Positions 61,835 through 64,000 of a stretch of 64,000 nt of DNA are shown piece after piece. The position numbers and the translations under genes were made by a program. The stretch is from Candidatus Poribacteria bacterium (GTDB taxonomy: Bacteria; Poribacteria; WGA-4E; PCPOR2b): assembly GCA_003635265.1 (NCBI GenBank), contig PYIZ01000010.1, forward strand, positions 388,576-452,575. Reading direction: 5' to 3'. The notes under the pieces were generated by a model, which did not search any database, was not told the DNA's origin, and saw only the letters and a list, made by a program, of their open reading frames with translations. How positions within the stretch are numbered: the stretch's first letter is position 1; the number at the start of each line of letters is the position of its first letter.

Positions 61835-64000
<2,166 letters not shown>

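Overview
The window reads as a chromosomal segment of a Gram-negative bacterium from a deep, poorly cultured lineage. An outer membrane is implied by bamA, skp, lpxD, lolC/lolD, lnt and two porins. Three phytanoyl-CoA-dioxygenase-like genes, four Gfo/Idh/MocA oxidoreductases, a ceramidase-like hydrolase, many toxin-antitoxin remnants and several intergenic repeat families together resemble what is known of Candidatus Poribacteria and similar sponge- or sea-water-associated bacteria. That placement is an inference from gene content; the partial 23S rRNA at the right edge would settle it.

Layout. 1-2718 (+): end of an OmpA-type protein, a PhyH oxygenase and mtaB. 2707-6855 (-): a protein of repeated zinc ribbons, rpsT with a TTG start, a 25-residue membrane peptide, a decayed lipoprotein gene, a small two-gene pair, a HIT protein with a probable CTG start, and a DUF4258/DUF2283 pair with a homopolymer frameshift. 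7084-18587 (-): a urea-scavenging block in the order porin, urtABCDE, ureDABC, plus a second porin. Both porin genes are preceded by a GG-N10-GC sigma-54 promoter, which points to nitrogen control. ureE, ureF and ureG are not present. 19011-23319: Ldh2-type dehydrogenase, PhyH, D-2-hydroxyacid dehydrogenase and Gfo/Idh genes, probably small-molecule catabolism. 23397-26977 (+): selA, selB and tRNA-Sec, a selenocysteine decoding cassette without selD. 27026-35302: a BrnA-like gene, mutL, more Gfo/PhyH genes, a MazF-like toxin pair, a FAD oxidoreductase, a frameshifted hicA next to hicB, and a DUF3800 gene flanked by two related tail fragments.

35363-47603 (+) is a housekeeping and envelope stretch: lnt, prfB with its programmed +1 frameshift, lysS behind a clear sigma-70 promoter, a mazE-like gene with an internally deleted mazF, lolC with an unusual membrane insertion, lolD, ilvE, bamA, skp and lpxD. 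47808-52018 carries two Gfo/Idh genes, a small unknown and the ceramidase-like gene. 52426-56283 (-) is an ECF sigma factor, a GNAT acetyltransferase, a zinc-finger anti-sigma factor and a TPR protein. 56422-61498 (-) is yebC, ruvC, ruvA, ruvB, queA, yajC and thiE. 61644 to the end (-) holds 5S and most of 23S rRNA.

Two themes stand out. One is a coherent, probably nitrogen-regulated urea import and hydrolysis system that brings its own porins. The other is repeated decay of small toxin-antitoxin or accessory genes (frameshifts, internal deletions, duplicated tails) alongside several families of intergenic inverted repeats. One of those families is built as a dimer with an exact 51-nt spacing, and another appears to lie inside the lnt reading frame.
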